A stretch of DNA of 64,000 nt from Clavibacter sepedonicus (GTDB lineage Bacteria; Actinomycetota; Actinomycetes; Actinomycetales; Microbacteriaceae). Below, one piece after another: positions 26,226 through 35,646 of the stretch (within the stretch, counting starts at the first letter, position 1; every line of letters begins with the position of its first letter). Below the pieces are notes generated by a model. It was not told where the DNA came from and searched no databases. It saw only the letters and a program-made list of their open reading frames with translations. The stretch is taken from the NCBI RefSeq assembly GCF_000069225.1, contig NC_010407.1:2604001-2668000 (forward strand), read 5' to 3'. The translations under genes were made by a program, and so were the position numbers.

Positions 26226-27074
26226 ATGGACGCGCGCGCACCGGGGCAGGACGACGACCTCATCACGCTCCCGCTCGACGCGCTCCGCGAGCGCGTCTAC
26301 GCGCAGGGGGCCGATGAGACCGACGAGCGGTGGATCCGCGCGGCCGCCGAGCTGACCCGCCGCGAGCGCGGGCACTCCCCCGCCGCCGGCGCCGAGGATG
26401 GAGGCGCCGAGGACGGAGGCGCCGCTGTCGGGACGTCCGAGGCCGACGCCGACGCCACCGCGCGCCCCTCCCGCCGCCCGCTCGCGTGGGCCGGCGCCGC
26501 CCTCGTCGTCGGGCTGCTCGCGGGCGCGGGCATCGCCACCTCCCTCGGCGGATCCGCGACGCCCTCCGCCGACGCGACGGCGACCCCCTCCGCCATAGCC
26601 ACCGCCTCCGCCGAGCCGGCGCCCGATCCCGCGAGCGTGCGCTCGCTGCTCGGCGCCGACATCAGCCGCACCTCGGACCCCGTCGCGGTCGACGGGATCC
26701 TCGCCGCTCCCCAGGAGGAGGCGGACACGCCGCCGCGCTCGCCGGGCGGCGACATCGACCTCACCTCCATCCGCGGCGTGCAGACGAGCGTGGGCCTCTA
26801 CGTGGCGCGCACGAGCTCCGGCGACGCGTGCCTGCTCGTGTACCCGTGGTCGGGATCCGCCCCGGCGGCGGGGAACAGCCCCGGCTCCGGCGTCGCGTCG
26901 TGCGCCCCGCCCGCGCAGCTCGCCGTCTCGGGCCTCGAGATCACCTGGATCGCGGACGTCCCGGCGCGCGCGTTCGACGGCAGCGTGCGGATGGCCGGAG
27001 GCGGGCTCAGCGTCGTCTGGTCGCCCGACGGGACGCTGACGCTGAGCTCGCCGGACGCCCTGCTCGCCTACTGA
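26226..27074 (+). CDS. Membrane-anchored protein, paralogue 2 of a tandem pair
   Basis: The 282-aa product has the same plan as its upstream neighbour: LPLDALRERVYAQGADETDE near residues 17-36, then RWIRAAAELTRRER, an acidic linker (with a 15-base tandem repeat at 26391-26420), one membrane helix at about residues 87-105, and an exported domain with the matching SIRGVQTSVGLYV and DACLLVYPW segments and two cysteines. Both proteins end in LAY. A GAAGGGGA-type site precedes ATG 26226. The two genes arose by tandem duplication and share only the end motifs closely. Function unknown. Confidence 0.8.
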   Translation: MDARAPGQDDDLITLPLDALRERVYAQGADETDERWIRAAAELTRRERGHSPAAGAEDGGAEDGGAAVGTSEADADATARPSRRPLAWAGAALVVGLLAGAGIATSLGGSATPSADATATPSAIATASAEPAPDPASVRSLLGADISRTSDPVAVDGILAAPQEEADTPPRSPGGDIDLTSIRGVQTSVGLYVARTSSGDACLLVYPWSGSAPAAGNSPGSGVASCAPPAQLAVSGLEITWIADVPARAFDGSVRMAGGGLSVVWSPDGTLTLSSPDALLAY

Positions 27075-27108
27075 CCGCTCGGGGCGTCCCTGCTGACCGC
27101 CCGCATGA

Positions 27109-28935
<1,827 letters not shown>

Positions 28936-29084
28936 CGCACGAGCCTAGGTGACCCCCGCCCGGGGAATTCCCGCGAGCCGTGCGCCGTTGGCCCCCATCG
29001 TGACCCGCGAGGGCCGCGCGCTCGACGGGGAGCAGCCCGCCCCGCCGCCCGTGCGCGGGGATCCGCCCACCGCGAGGAGCGCAC

Positions 29085-30377
29085 ATGACGACCAGCCGCA
29101 CCGAGACCGCATCCGTCCCCGCCGCGGGTGCGCCGGTCGCGTCCGCCCCGTCCCCCGCCCGTCGCGAGTCCGCCGCGGGCCTCCTCGTCTACGCGCTCAC
29201 GCTGCTCGTGCTCGTCGCCTCGGGGGCCGCGCCCTCACCCCTCTACCCCGTCTACCAGGAGGAATGGGCGCTGCCGCCCGTGGTGCTGACGGTCGTGTTC
29301 GCCGTCTACGTCGCCGGCCTCCTCGCGACCCTGCTGACGGCCGGACGCCTCTCCGACCACATCGGCCGCCGCCCCGTGATCCTCGGCGCGCTCGCCGTCT
29401 CCACCGCCGCCATGCTCGTCTTCGCGTTCGCGCACGACGGGCTCGCACTCGTGGTCGCCCGGATCCTCCAGGGCCTCGCGATCGGGCTCGCGACCGGTGC
29501 GCTCGGCGCCGGGATGATCGACCACCAGCCGACCCGCCGTTCCGGCCTCGCGGCGTTCCTCAACGGCGTCGTGCCGCCCGCGGCGCTCACGGTCGGCGCG
29601 CTCGGCAGCGGCTTCCTCGTCGCGTACGGACCCGCGCCCGAGGAGACGGTGTTCGTCGTGCTCGCGGCGCTCATGGTGGCCGCGGGCATCGCCGTCGCGT
29701 TCGTCCCCGAGCGGCAGCCGCGCCGCGCGGGCGCGCTCCGATCGCTCGTCCCGTCGGTCGCCGTGCCGCGCGCCGCGCGCTCCGTCTTCACGGCGGTCGT
29801 CGGCGGCATGATCGCGAGCTGGGCGCTCGGCGGCATGTTCCTCGCCTTCATCGGATCCGTGCTCGGCACCACGTTCGGCCTGCACAGCGCCGCGCTCACG
29901 GGTGCGGCCATCGCGCTGTTCACGGGCACGGGCGCGATCACCGGCATCGTGATCCGCACCCGCGACGCCCGCCGCAGCCTCATCGTCGGCGTGGTCGCCC
30001 TCGTGCTCGGCCCGGTCGGCCTCGTCGCCGCGATCTGGACCGCGTCGCTCCCCCTCTTCGCGATCGCCGCGGTGATCGGCGGCGTCGGCTTCGGCGCCGG
30101 GTTCCAGGCGGGCCTCCGGCTCGTGCTCGCGGAGGCCCCCGTCGACCAGCGCGCGAGCCTCCTCTCCTCCGTGTACGTGGCCAGCTACCTCGCCTTCGGC
30201 GTGCCGAGCATCGTCGCGGGCGTCTTCGTGGAGGCGGACGGTCTGCCGATCGTGCTGACGGTCTACGGCGCGTTCGTCGCGGCGAGCGCCCTGGTCGCGC
30301 TCGTGCTGCAGCTCGCCGGGCGCCGCACGCGCCGGGCCGAGCGCATCGCCGACGCGCTGGACGCCGCGAAGGCCTGA
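29085..30377 (+). CDS. Major facilitator superfamily transporter
   Basis: The 430-aa protein has about 12 membrane helices and the MFS loop motif GRLSDHIGRRPVI between helices 2 and 3 (about residues 86-98). RILQGLAIGLATGALGA in helix 4 resembles motif C of drug exporters. The N-terminal 25 residues are Ala/Pro-rich. A GAGG ribosome site lies just before ATG 29085. Substrate unknown; an exporter is more likely than an importer. No regulator adjoins it. Confidence 0.92.
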   Translation: MTTSRTETASVPAAGAPVASAPSPARRESAAGLLVYALTLLVLVASGAAPSPLYPVYQEEWALPPVVLTVVFAVYVAGLLATLLTAGRLSDHIGRRPVILGALAVSTAAMLVFAFAHDGLALVVARILQGLAIGLATGALGAGMIDHQPTRRSGLAAFLNGVVPPAALTVGALGSGFLVAYGPAPEETVFVVLAALMVAAGIAVAFVPERQPRRAGALRSLVPSVAVPRAARSVFTAVVGGMIASWALGGMFLAFIGSVLGTTFGLHSAALTGAAIALFTGTGAITGIVIRTRDARRSLIVGVVALVLGPVGLVAAIWTASLPLFAIAAVIGGVGFGAGFQAGLRLVLAEAPVDQRASLLSSVYVASYLAFGVPSIVAGVFVEADGLPIVLTVYGAFVAASALVALVLQLAGRRTRRAERIADALDAAKA

Positions 30378-30529
30378 GCCCGCCCGGCCCGCACGCCGCG
30401 CGCGGTATCCCGATCCCGGCTCCCCGCTCGGGGGTAGCATCGGGGCGCCGCGCGGCGCTCCGGCGGCCCGCGGCGCATCCCCTCCCGTCCGGCCGACTGC
30501 CGGCGGGGTCACAACGGAAGGTCCTCCCC

Positions 30530-30700
30530 ATGGCGTTCATCGTCGTCCTGCTCGTCCTCTGGCTGATCCTCACGGTCGTCGGCTTCGCCATCAAGGGCCT
30601 CGTCTGGCTCGGGATCATCGGCATCATCCTGATCCTCGGCACCATCGTCCTCGGCAGCCTGCGTCGCCGCTACAACGCGGCGAAGACGCCGAAGGCCTAG
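30530..30700 (+). CDS. Small two-helix membrane protein
   Basis: The 56-aa product is mostly hydrophobic: residues 2-22 and 24-45 form two membrane helices separated by a Lys-Gly, followed by a basic tail RRRYNAAKTPKA. A GGAAGG ribosome site (about 30515-30521) precedes ATG 30530. Proteins of this type (hydrophobic pair plus basic tail) are common in actinobacteria, and their role is unknown. Its stop overlaps the end of the convergent ABC ATPase gene by 4 bases. Confidence 0.75.
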   Translation: MAFIVVLLVLWLILTVVGFAIKGLVWLGIIGIILILGTIVLGSLRRRYNAAKTPKA

Positions 30701-31377
30701 CGGGCGCGCTCCAACGGCACCACCCGAGTGCACGCCGCGGCGACCTCCGGGTCGTGCGTCACGATCACGACCGCCGTCCCCCGGCGGCGCATCCCCTCGA
30801 GCATGTCGAGGACGCTGGCGCGGTTCTCGGGGTCCAGGGATCCGGTCGGCTCGTCAGCCAGCACGAGGGCCCGGGGCCGCAGCGCCAGCCGCGCCACGGC
30901 CAGGCGCTGCTGCTCGCCACCCGACAGCTCGTAGACGCGATCACGTGCGTGGTCCGCGAGACCCACGGTCGCCAGCGCATCCGCACGCTGCTCGGCGCGG
31001 GAGTGCCGGGTGCCTCCCGTCCACGCCTGCGCGACGCGGAGGTTGCCGTCCGCCGTCTCCTCGTCGAGGAGCGCGAAGCTCTGGAACAGGTACCCGATCC
31101 GCTCGGCGAGCAGACGTCGCGCACCCCGGGTCCCGGGACGCGGTGCCGGCGCGCCGAAGAGCGCCAGCTGGCCCGAGGTCGGGCGGTCGAGGAGCCCGAT
31201 CATGTTGAGAACCGTGGATTTCCCGCATCCGCTCCGACCGGTCAGCGCCACCATCTCGCCCGCCTCGACCCGCAGGGACAGCCCGCGCACGACCTCCCGC
31301 CCGCGGAATGCCCGCGTGACGTCGGTGAGCTCGCACACCGCGGGTCCGTCGACGGGCGTGGATCCGGTCATGTGCAT
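30697..31377 (-). CDS. ABC transporter ATP-binding protein of the bacteriocin locus
   Basis: The 226-aa ATPase has Walker A GRSGCGKST (about residues 49-57), Q-loop FQSFALLDEET, signature LSGGEQQRLAVARLAL, Walker B ALVLADEPTGSLDP and the H-loop THDPE. This is the LolD/MacB/BceA type that pairs with large export or immunity permeases. ATG 31377 was chosen because it overlaps the TGA of the upstream gene by one base (TGATG), a coupled start; the open frame to 31434 would overlap that gene more. It is the last gene of the lactococcin-972-type operon, probably serving efflux or self-protection. Confidence 0.92.
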   Translation of the reverse strand: MHMTGSTPVDGPAVCELTDVTRAFRGREVVRGLSLRVEAGEMVALTGRSGCGKSTVLNMIGLLDRPTSGQLALFGAPAPRPGTRGARRLLAERIGYLFQSFALLDEETADGNLRVAQAWTGGTRHSRAEQRADALATVGLADHARDRVYELSGGEQQRLAVARLALRPRALVLADEPTGSLDPENRASVLDMLEGMRRRGTAVVIVTHDPEVAAACTRVVPLERAR

Positions 31378-33650
31378 CAGAAAGCTCCTTTGAGGATGTC
31401 GACCGTGCGCCGCCGCTCGAGGCGCACGAGCCACGTCGTGGAGACGACCAGCTCGATGACGAGCACGACCGCGGCGGCGGTCAGCACTCCCGCGGGGCCC
31501 GCGTCCGCCCGGCTCCCATCCGCCGCCGAGGCAGCACCGAGGCCGGCATAGCCCGAGGACTCGGCGGCGAGCGCCGCAGCGATCTGCAGGAACCAGACTC
31601 CGGCGAGCACGCCGAGGAACTCCGCGTATCGACGGACGAACCCGTGGCCGAACATGCGGCGAACCACGACCCGGCGGGAGAACCGATCGAACATCAGGCC
31701 GATGCTCTGGAGGGTGAGCACGAGGAGCCCCACGAGCAGGACAGCCCCGGTGATGGCGAGGAGCCGCAGGTCGTCCTCCAGGCGCTGGACCTCACCCGCC
31801 TGGTAGTCGTCGAGCGTCGACAGGTGCGTGAGGGTGTCGTCGAGGTGCAGACGATGGAGCGTGGGGGCGAGCTCGGCGAGGGTGTCCTCGGTCGTGCCGT
31901 CGAGCCGCACCTTGAGCGCGTCGGCGACGCCACCGCGCATCATGTTCGCCCGATCGAAGCCGACGCTGTTCCCGCGGGTCATGACCTGCACGACAGGGTC
32001 CGTCACCCGGCCGCCGTCCTCCGTCCCGAGCGACGGGTCGAAGGCGAACAGGTGCTGATCGGGTCTGGTCCAGATGATGCGAACCTGTTGCGTCGCCGTG
32101 TCGATCGCATCCGCATGGTGCAGCAGGGACCGGTCCGCCTGCGCGACGCTGTGCCGCTGGTCGAGGATGGCGCGCCGCAGGCCGTCCTCCTGACCGCGCA
32201 TGCTCGCGGGGACGAGCACGACCCAGTCGGCGTCCGAGTCCTCGACGACCACGGGCTTGCTGTCCTCACCGACAACCGGGAAGGACACCAGGTAGTTCGG
32301 GTTCACGGTGAGCGAGGCCGTGTGCGCGGATCCGCCGCCCGCTGCGCTCTCCGGCGCGGAGCCGTCGGATGATCCCAGGGCCGAGTCGTCCACGTAGAGG
32401 GCGCCGCGCGAGTCCGCCTCGTCGTAGAGGTCGAACACCGCGTTCGCGAGCCGGCCCAGATCGGAGCCGCCGCCGATAGCGGCGTCATCTCCGCCCGCCT
32501 GCGGATGGAACACCGCGTATCCCGCTGCCTGGCGCCAGGAGCCGAGCAGTTCCTGCTGATGCCGGATGACCTGGACCTGCGCCAGAGTCGTCGCACCCGT
32601 GATCAGGAGCACGACGGTCGCAGCGGCCTTGAGGGCCGTGCTGGTCCAGAAGAGCGACCGCGTGTCGGTGCGGTCCTTGAGCGCGTCCGCGATGCGCAGC
32701 CTGCGGATCGTGATGCAGGTGAGGAAGGAGACGACGAGCAGCCCTCCGAGGAGACGGGCGATGGCTCCGCCGACGGTGATCATCAGGGCAGCGCCGCTCC
32801 CGGACACCAGCGTCGTCGCCGCCACGGCGACGATTCCGGTGATGCCGACGGAGAGGAGGACGATCCGCGCCGTGATGAGGAACCACACCTCGAACGTGCC
32901 GCGGCCGTGCAAGCGGAGCACACCGGTCCGGCGCGCCTGCGCGAGCTGGCGATAGAGGATCAGGATCACGACGAAGAGGACCAGCAACGCGATGACCGCG
33001 GTCACCGGCTCGACTCCGCCGGTGCTCGATCCTCCCCCGCTGTGCGTCGCCGTCAGCGCGTCCGCGGTGAGGGCGGCGCCGGGAGCGCGCTCGTCGATCA
33101 TCGCCGCGGTGCGCTCCACGAAGGCGCGGCAGTCCTCGGCGGTCCTGCACTCCATGCGGTATTCGCCGTCGGGCGTCAGGGTGTCGAAGGCGGCGCGCAG
33201 CGGTCGGATGAGGAACCGGTCGTCTCCCCCGAGATCCGCGATGGTGCCGACGGATGCGGGGTCGCCGACGGCTGCCGTCGCGACCGACCCGGTGACGCCG
33301 CGGGACTCCTCCGGTGTGAGGAACCGGCCGGCTTCGAGCGGGAAGGCACCCGGGAGTCCGGAGCCGTCTGCCAGGAGCACGTAGAGCGTCGTGCGTTCCC
33401 CCGCACCGGAGAAGCCCTCCGCTCGACGGATGACGGAGACGCCCGTCTCTTGACCTGCCGACACGAGCGCGTCGGCGACGATCCCCGGATCCGTGTCCTC
33501 GGGGAGGACCGGGATCGCGAACCGCGATCCCCACCCTGCGGCCACGGCATCGCGAGCCGCCCGATCCTCGACATCGGCGCGCACGACCGCGGATCCGCCG
33601 ACGACTGCCGTGAGGATCACGAGGAGCGCGACGAGGAGCTTGGAGGTCAT
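31377..33650 (-). CDS. Lactococcin-972-type bacteriocin immunity/export membrane protein
   Basis: The 757-aa integral membrane protein has a helix at residues 4-22, a large outside domain (about 25-205), a run of helices at about 206-355, a second large outside domain, and three or four helices at the C-terminus ending in the basic WLVRLERRRTVDILKGAF-like stretch. The size and layout match the bacteriocin-associated seven-helix family that accompanies lactococcin 972 precursors. ATG 33650 directly precedes the first helix; the upstream codons to 33746 overlap the precursor gene. It lies between the precursor (32 bases upstream) and the ATPase (one-base overlap). It probably protects the producer, exports the peptide, or both. 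Confidence 0.88.
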   Translation of the reverse strand: MTSKLLVALLVILTAVVGGSAVVRADVEDRAARDAVAAGWGSRFAIPVLPEDTDPGIVADALVSAGQETGVSVIRRAEGFSGAGERTTLYVLLADGSGLPGAFPLEAGRFLTPEESRGVTGSVATAAVGDPASVGTIADLGGDDRFLIRPLRAAFDTLTPDGEYRMECRTAEDCRAFVERTAAMIDERAPGAALTADALTATHSGGGSSTGGVEPVTAVIALLVLFVVILILYRQLAQARRTGVLRLHGRGTFEVWFLITARIVLLSVGITGIVAVAATTLVSGSGAALMITVGGAIARLLGGLLVVSFLTCITIRRLRIADALKDRTDTRSLFWTSTALKAAATVVLLITGATTLAQVQVIRHQQELLGSWRQAAGYAVFHPQAGGDDAAIGGGSDLGRLANAVFDLYDEADSRGALYVDDSALGSSDGSAPESAAGGGSAHTASLTVNPNYLVSFPVVGEDSKPVVVEDSDADWVVLVPASMRGQEDGLRRAILDQRHSVAQADRSLLHHADAIDTATQQVRIIWTRPDQHLFAFDPSLGTEDGGRVTDPVVQVMTRGNSVGFDRANMMRGGVADALKVRLDGTTEDTLAELAPTLHRLHLDDTLTHLSTLDDYQAGEVQRLEDDLRLLAITGAVLLVGLLVLTLQSIGLMFDRFSRRVVVRRMFGHGFVRRYAEFLGVLAGVWFLQIAAALAAESSGYAGLGAASAADGSRADAGPAGVLTAAAVVLVIELVVSTTWLVRLERRRTVDILKGAF

Positions 33651-33681
33651 CGGGTACGGAATCGGGCCGCGTCCGTCGTGC

Positions 33682-34002
33682 TCAGTAGTTGTCCCAATAC
33701 GCGTATCCGTGCTGGAAGGGCGAGCAATGGACCTCGGCGCTCGCACGCACGCCTGCCGCCGCGTATTCCTTGTCCGAGTTGCTGTCGTCCGGGCATCGGA
33801 CAGTCGCCGAGTGGTAGTGGACGTCCGTCTCGTAATGCGAGTAGACGCGCTTGTCGAAGACGGAATTGGTCTGCGTGCCGTAGTCCCAGTAGCAGTGGCA
33901 GTCGACCGGGCGGTAGCTGTTCTCGGCGAGAGCCGGAGCGGCTGATGCGCCTATGATTCCTACGGCGATGACTGCCGTTGCGAGATACGCGCGTCCTTGC
34001 AC
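33682..34002 (-). CDS. Lactococcin-972-family bacteriocin precursor
   Basis: The 106-aa precursor starts at GTG 34002, after an AAGGGCAC ribosome site. Residues 2-26 form a Sec signal ending APALA, giving a mature peptide of about 80 aa. The mature part follows the lactococcin 972 pattern: an aromatic W-x-YG segment (W39, Y41-G42), VYSHYETDVHYHSATV (residues 53-68), AGVRASAEV (83-91) and a Tyr/Trp-rich end. Unlike lactococcin 972 itself it has four cysteines (C35, C37, C70, C93), enough for two disulfides. Lactococcin 972 blocks septum formation through lipid II; that activity here is inferred from family. ATPase and membrane-protein genes follow on the same strand. No ATG start fits. Confidence 0.88.
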   Translation of the reverse strand: MQGRAYLATAVIAVGIIGASAAPALAENSYRPVDCHCYWDYGTQTNSVFDKRVYSHYETDVHYHSATVRCPDDSNSDKEYAAAGVRASAEVHCSPFQHGYAYWDNY

Positions 34003-34023
34003 GATGTGCCCTTCGGTCGGGGT

Positions 34024-34037
34024 CCGGCGATCGCCGG
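34024..34037. promoter_or_regulatory. 14-bp palindrome upstream of the bacteriocin gene
   Basis: A perfect palindrome, CCGGCGATCGCCGG, lies 22-35 bases before the GTG start of the bacteriocin precursor, in its leader or promoter. It could be an operator or a short hairpin. No regulator gene adjoins the locus. Confidence 0.4.
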
Positions 34038-34124
34038 TACCCGAACGTAGATCAGATGCTCGTCGCTCGGACGCGTCCGTACCCAGGCCGGGGCCTTCCG
34101 ACGGCAGATGCGAACCGTGCCGCG

Positions 34125-34556
34125 TCAGCCGAGCGACGCCACCCACTCGCTCGTGCCGTCGTCGAAGGCCTGCTGCTTCCAGATGGGGACGCGCTGCTTG
34201 ACCTCGTCCACCAGCAGTCCGCACGCGGCGAACGCGTCGGCCCGGTGCGCGGAGGACACGGCGCAGGTGAGCGCGACGTCGCCGATGCCGAGCCGTCCGA
34301 TGCGGTGCTCGACGGCGATGCGCACCTCCGGATACCTGGCGGACACGTCGAGCGCGACCTGCCGGATCGCCTGGCGGGCGGCCGGATGCGCGGAGTAGTC
34401 GAGCCAGAGGACGCCGCGTCCGTCGTCGTGGTCGCGCACGACGCCCTCGAAGGTGACGACGGCGCCGGCGTCGTCGGCGCGCACGGCGTCGGCGCAGTCC
34501 TCGACGCGGATCGCACCGCCCGCGATGCGGGCGAAGAGCACGCGGTCGGCGGTCAC
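34125..34556 (-). CDS. moaE: Molybdopterin synthase catalytic subunit MoaE
   Basis: Together with MoaD it inserts the dithiolene sulfurs of molybdopterin. The 143 aa match the family. Motifs seen are GAVVTFEGVVRD (about residues 31-42), a tyrosine-led helix DYSAHPAARQAI, HRIGRLGIGDVA, and the catalytic C-terminal stretch VPIWKQQAF with its conserved lysine. No MoaD gene lies in the window. Its ATG overlaps the mog stop by 4 bases; it is the last gene of the moe/moa operon. Confidence 0.94.
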   Translation of the reverse strand: MTADRVLFARIAGGAIRVEDCADAVRADDAGAVVTFEGVVRDHDDGRGVLWLDYSAHPAARQAIRQVALDVSARYPEVRIAVEHRIGRLGIGDVALTCAVSSAHRADAFAACGLLVDEVKQRVPIWKQQAFDDGTSEWVASLG

Positions 34557-35107
34557 GCGCGGGCCCCCGCGTCCGGTGCGGCGTCCGGGCGGGCGGTGCC
34601 AGCGGCCGGGTCCGTCGACGGGTGCACCGCGCCGCGTGCCTGCTCGAGCACGTGGTCGAGGATCCGGTCGAGGAGCCCGAGGCCGTCGCGCACGCCGCCC
34701 GGCGAGCCCGGCAGGTTCATGACGAACGTGCCGCGCGCGAGACCCGCGTGCCCGCGCGTGAGCACGGCCGTGGGTGTGTGGGCCGTGCCGATGCGGCGGG
34801 CCTCCTCCATGATCCCGGGGATCTCGAGGTCGAGCAGCGGCCGGGTCGCCTCGGGCGTGCGGTCGGTGGGGGTGATGCCCGTGCCGCCCGTGGTGAGGAT
34901 CACACGCGCGCCGCCCGCGACGGCCTCGGCGAGCGCCGCGGCGACCCCCGGCCCGTCGGCGCGGACGATCGGCGCGCCGACCCGGTACCCGCGCTCGGCG
35001 AGCCAGGCGGCGATGACGGGACCCGTGCGGTCCTGGTACTCCCCCGCCGCGGCGCGCGTGGAGGCGACGATCACGACGGCGCGGCCGCGAGGATCCGCCG
35101 CGCTCAC
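34553..35107 (-). CDS. Molybdenum cofactor biosynthesis protein Mog/MoaB
   Basis: The 184-aa molybdopterin adenylyltransferase-type protein (MoCF fold) has the family TTGGTGITPTDRTPEAT stretch (about residues 71-87) and the NLPGSPGG loop near 131-138. It activates molybdopterin with ATP before metal insertion by MoeA. GTG 35107 was taken as start because it overlaps the moaC stop (GTGA), an arrangement repeated in this operon. The C-terminal 25 residues are Ala/Pro low complexity. Confidence 0.9.
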   Translation of the reverse strand: MSAADPRGRAVVIVASTRAAAGEYQDRTGPVIAAWLAERGYRVGAPIVRADGPGVAAALAEAVAGGARVILTTGGTGITPTDRTPEATRPLLDLEIPGIMEEARRIGTAHTPTAVLTRGHAGLARGTFVMNLPGSPGGVRDGLGLLDRILDHVLEQARGAVHPSTDPAAGTARPDAAPDAGARA

Positions 35108-35646
35108 GGCCGGGCCCAGTCGCCGGACTTGCCGCCCTGCTTCTCGCGCACGAGCACGTCGGTGATCACGGCCCGGGCGTCCACCGCCTTGACCATGTCG
35201 TACAGCGTGAGCGCCGCGACCGAGGCTGCGGTCAGCGCCTCCATCTCGACGCCCGTGACGCCCGTGGTGCTCACGGACGCGACCACCGTGAGCCGGTCGT
35301 CGTCGCCCGTGATGTCGATCTCGATGCGGCCGATGGGCAGCGGGTGGCACAGCGGGATGAGGCTGGACGTCTGCTTCGCCGCCATGATCCCCGCGATGCG
35401 CGCCGTGCCGACGGCCTCGCCCTTGGGGAGGTCGCCCGAGATCACGGCCGCGACCACCTCGGGCCGCGTCACGAGCACGGCCTGCGCGACGGCCCGGCGC
35501 TTGGTGACGGCCTTGTCGGTGACGTCGACCATGTGCGCGGATCCGTCCTGCCGCAGGTGGGTGAGGGACGGCGCGGCCGCGGCCGCTTCGGGCTCGGTCG
35601 TGGCGGGCTCGGTCGTGGCGGGATCAGTCGTGGCGGGATCAGTCAT
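35104..35646 (-). CDS. moaC: Cyclic pyranopterin monophosphate synthase MoaC
   Basis: Second step of molybdenum cofactor synthesis, after MoaA. The 180 aa include an extra N-terminus, then the MoaC domain from SLTHLRQDGSAHMVDVTDK. Conserved parts are the IPLCHPLPI segment, TGVEMEALTAAS and the catalytic DMVKA lysine. The first 20 residues repeat ATTDP/ATTEP, encoded by a 15-base tandem array, and are not part of the fold. It overlaps moeA by 8 bases. Confidence 0.95.
   Translation of the reverse strand: MTDPATTDPATTEPATTEPEAAAAAPSLTHLRQDGSAHMVDVTDKAVTKRRAVAQAVLVTRPEVVAAVISGDLPKGEAVGTARIAGIMAAKQTSSLIPLCHPLPIGRIEIDITGDDDRLTVVASVSTTGVTGVEMEALTAASVAALTLYDMVKAVDARAVITDVLVREKQGGKSGDWARP
35585..35645. 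repeat. 15-bp tandem repeat (4 copies) inside moaC
   Basis: About four imperfect copies of a 15-base unit (type CGGGCTCGGTCGTGG / CGGGATCAGTCGTGG) encode the Pro-Ala-Thr-Thr-Asp/Glu repeats at the MoaC N-terminus. The two copies nearest the start codon differ from the inner two at the same positions. The unit is a multiple of three, so copy changes would keep the frame. Confidence 0.8.
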
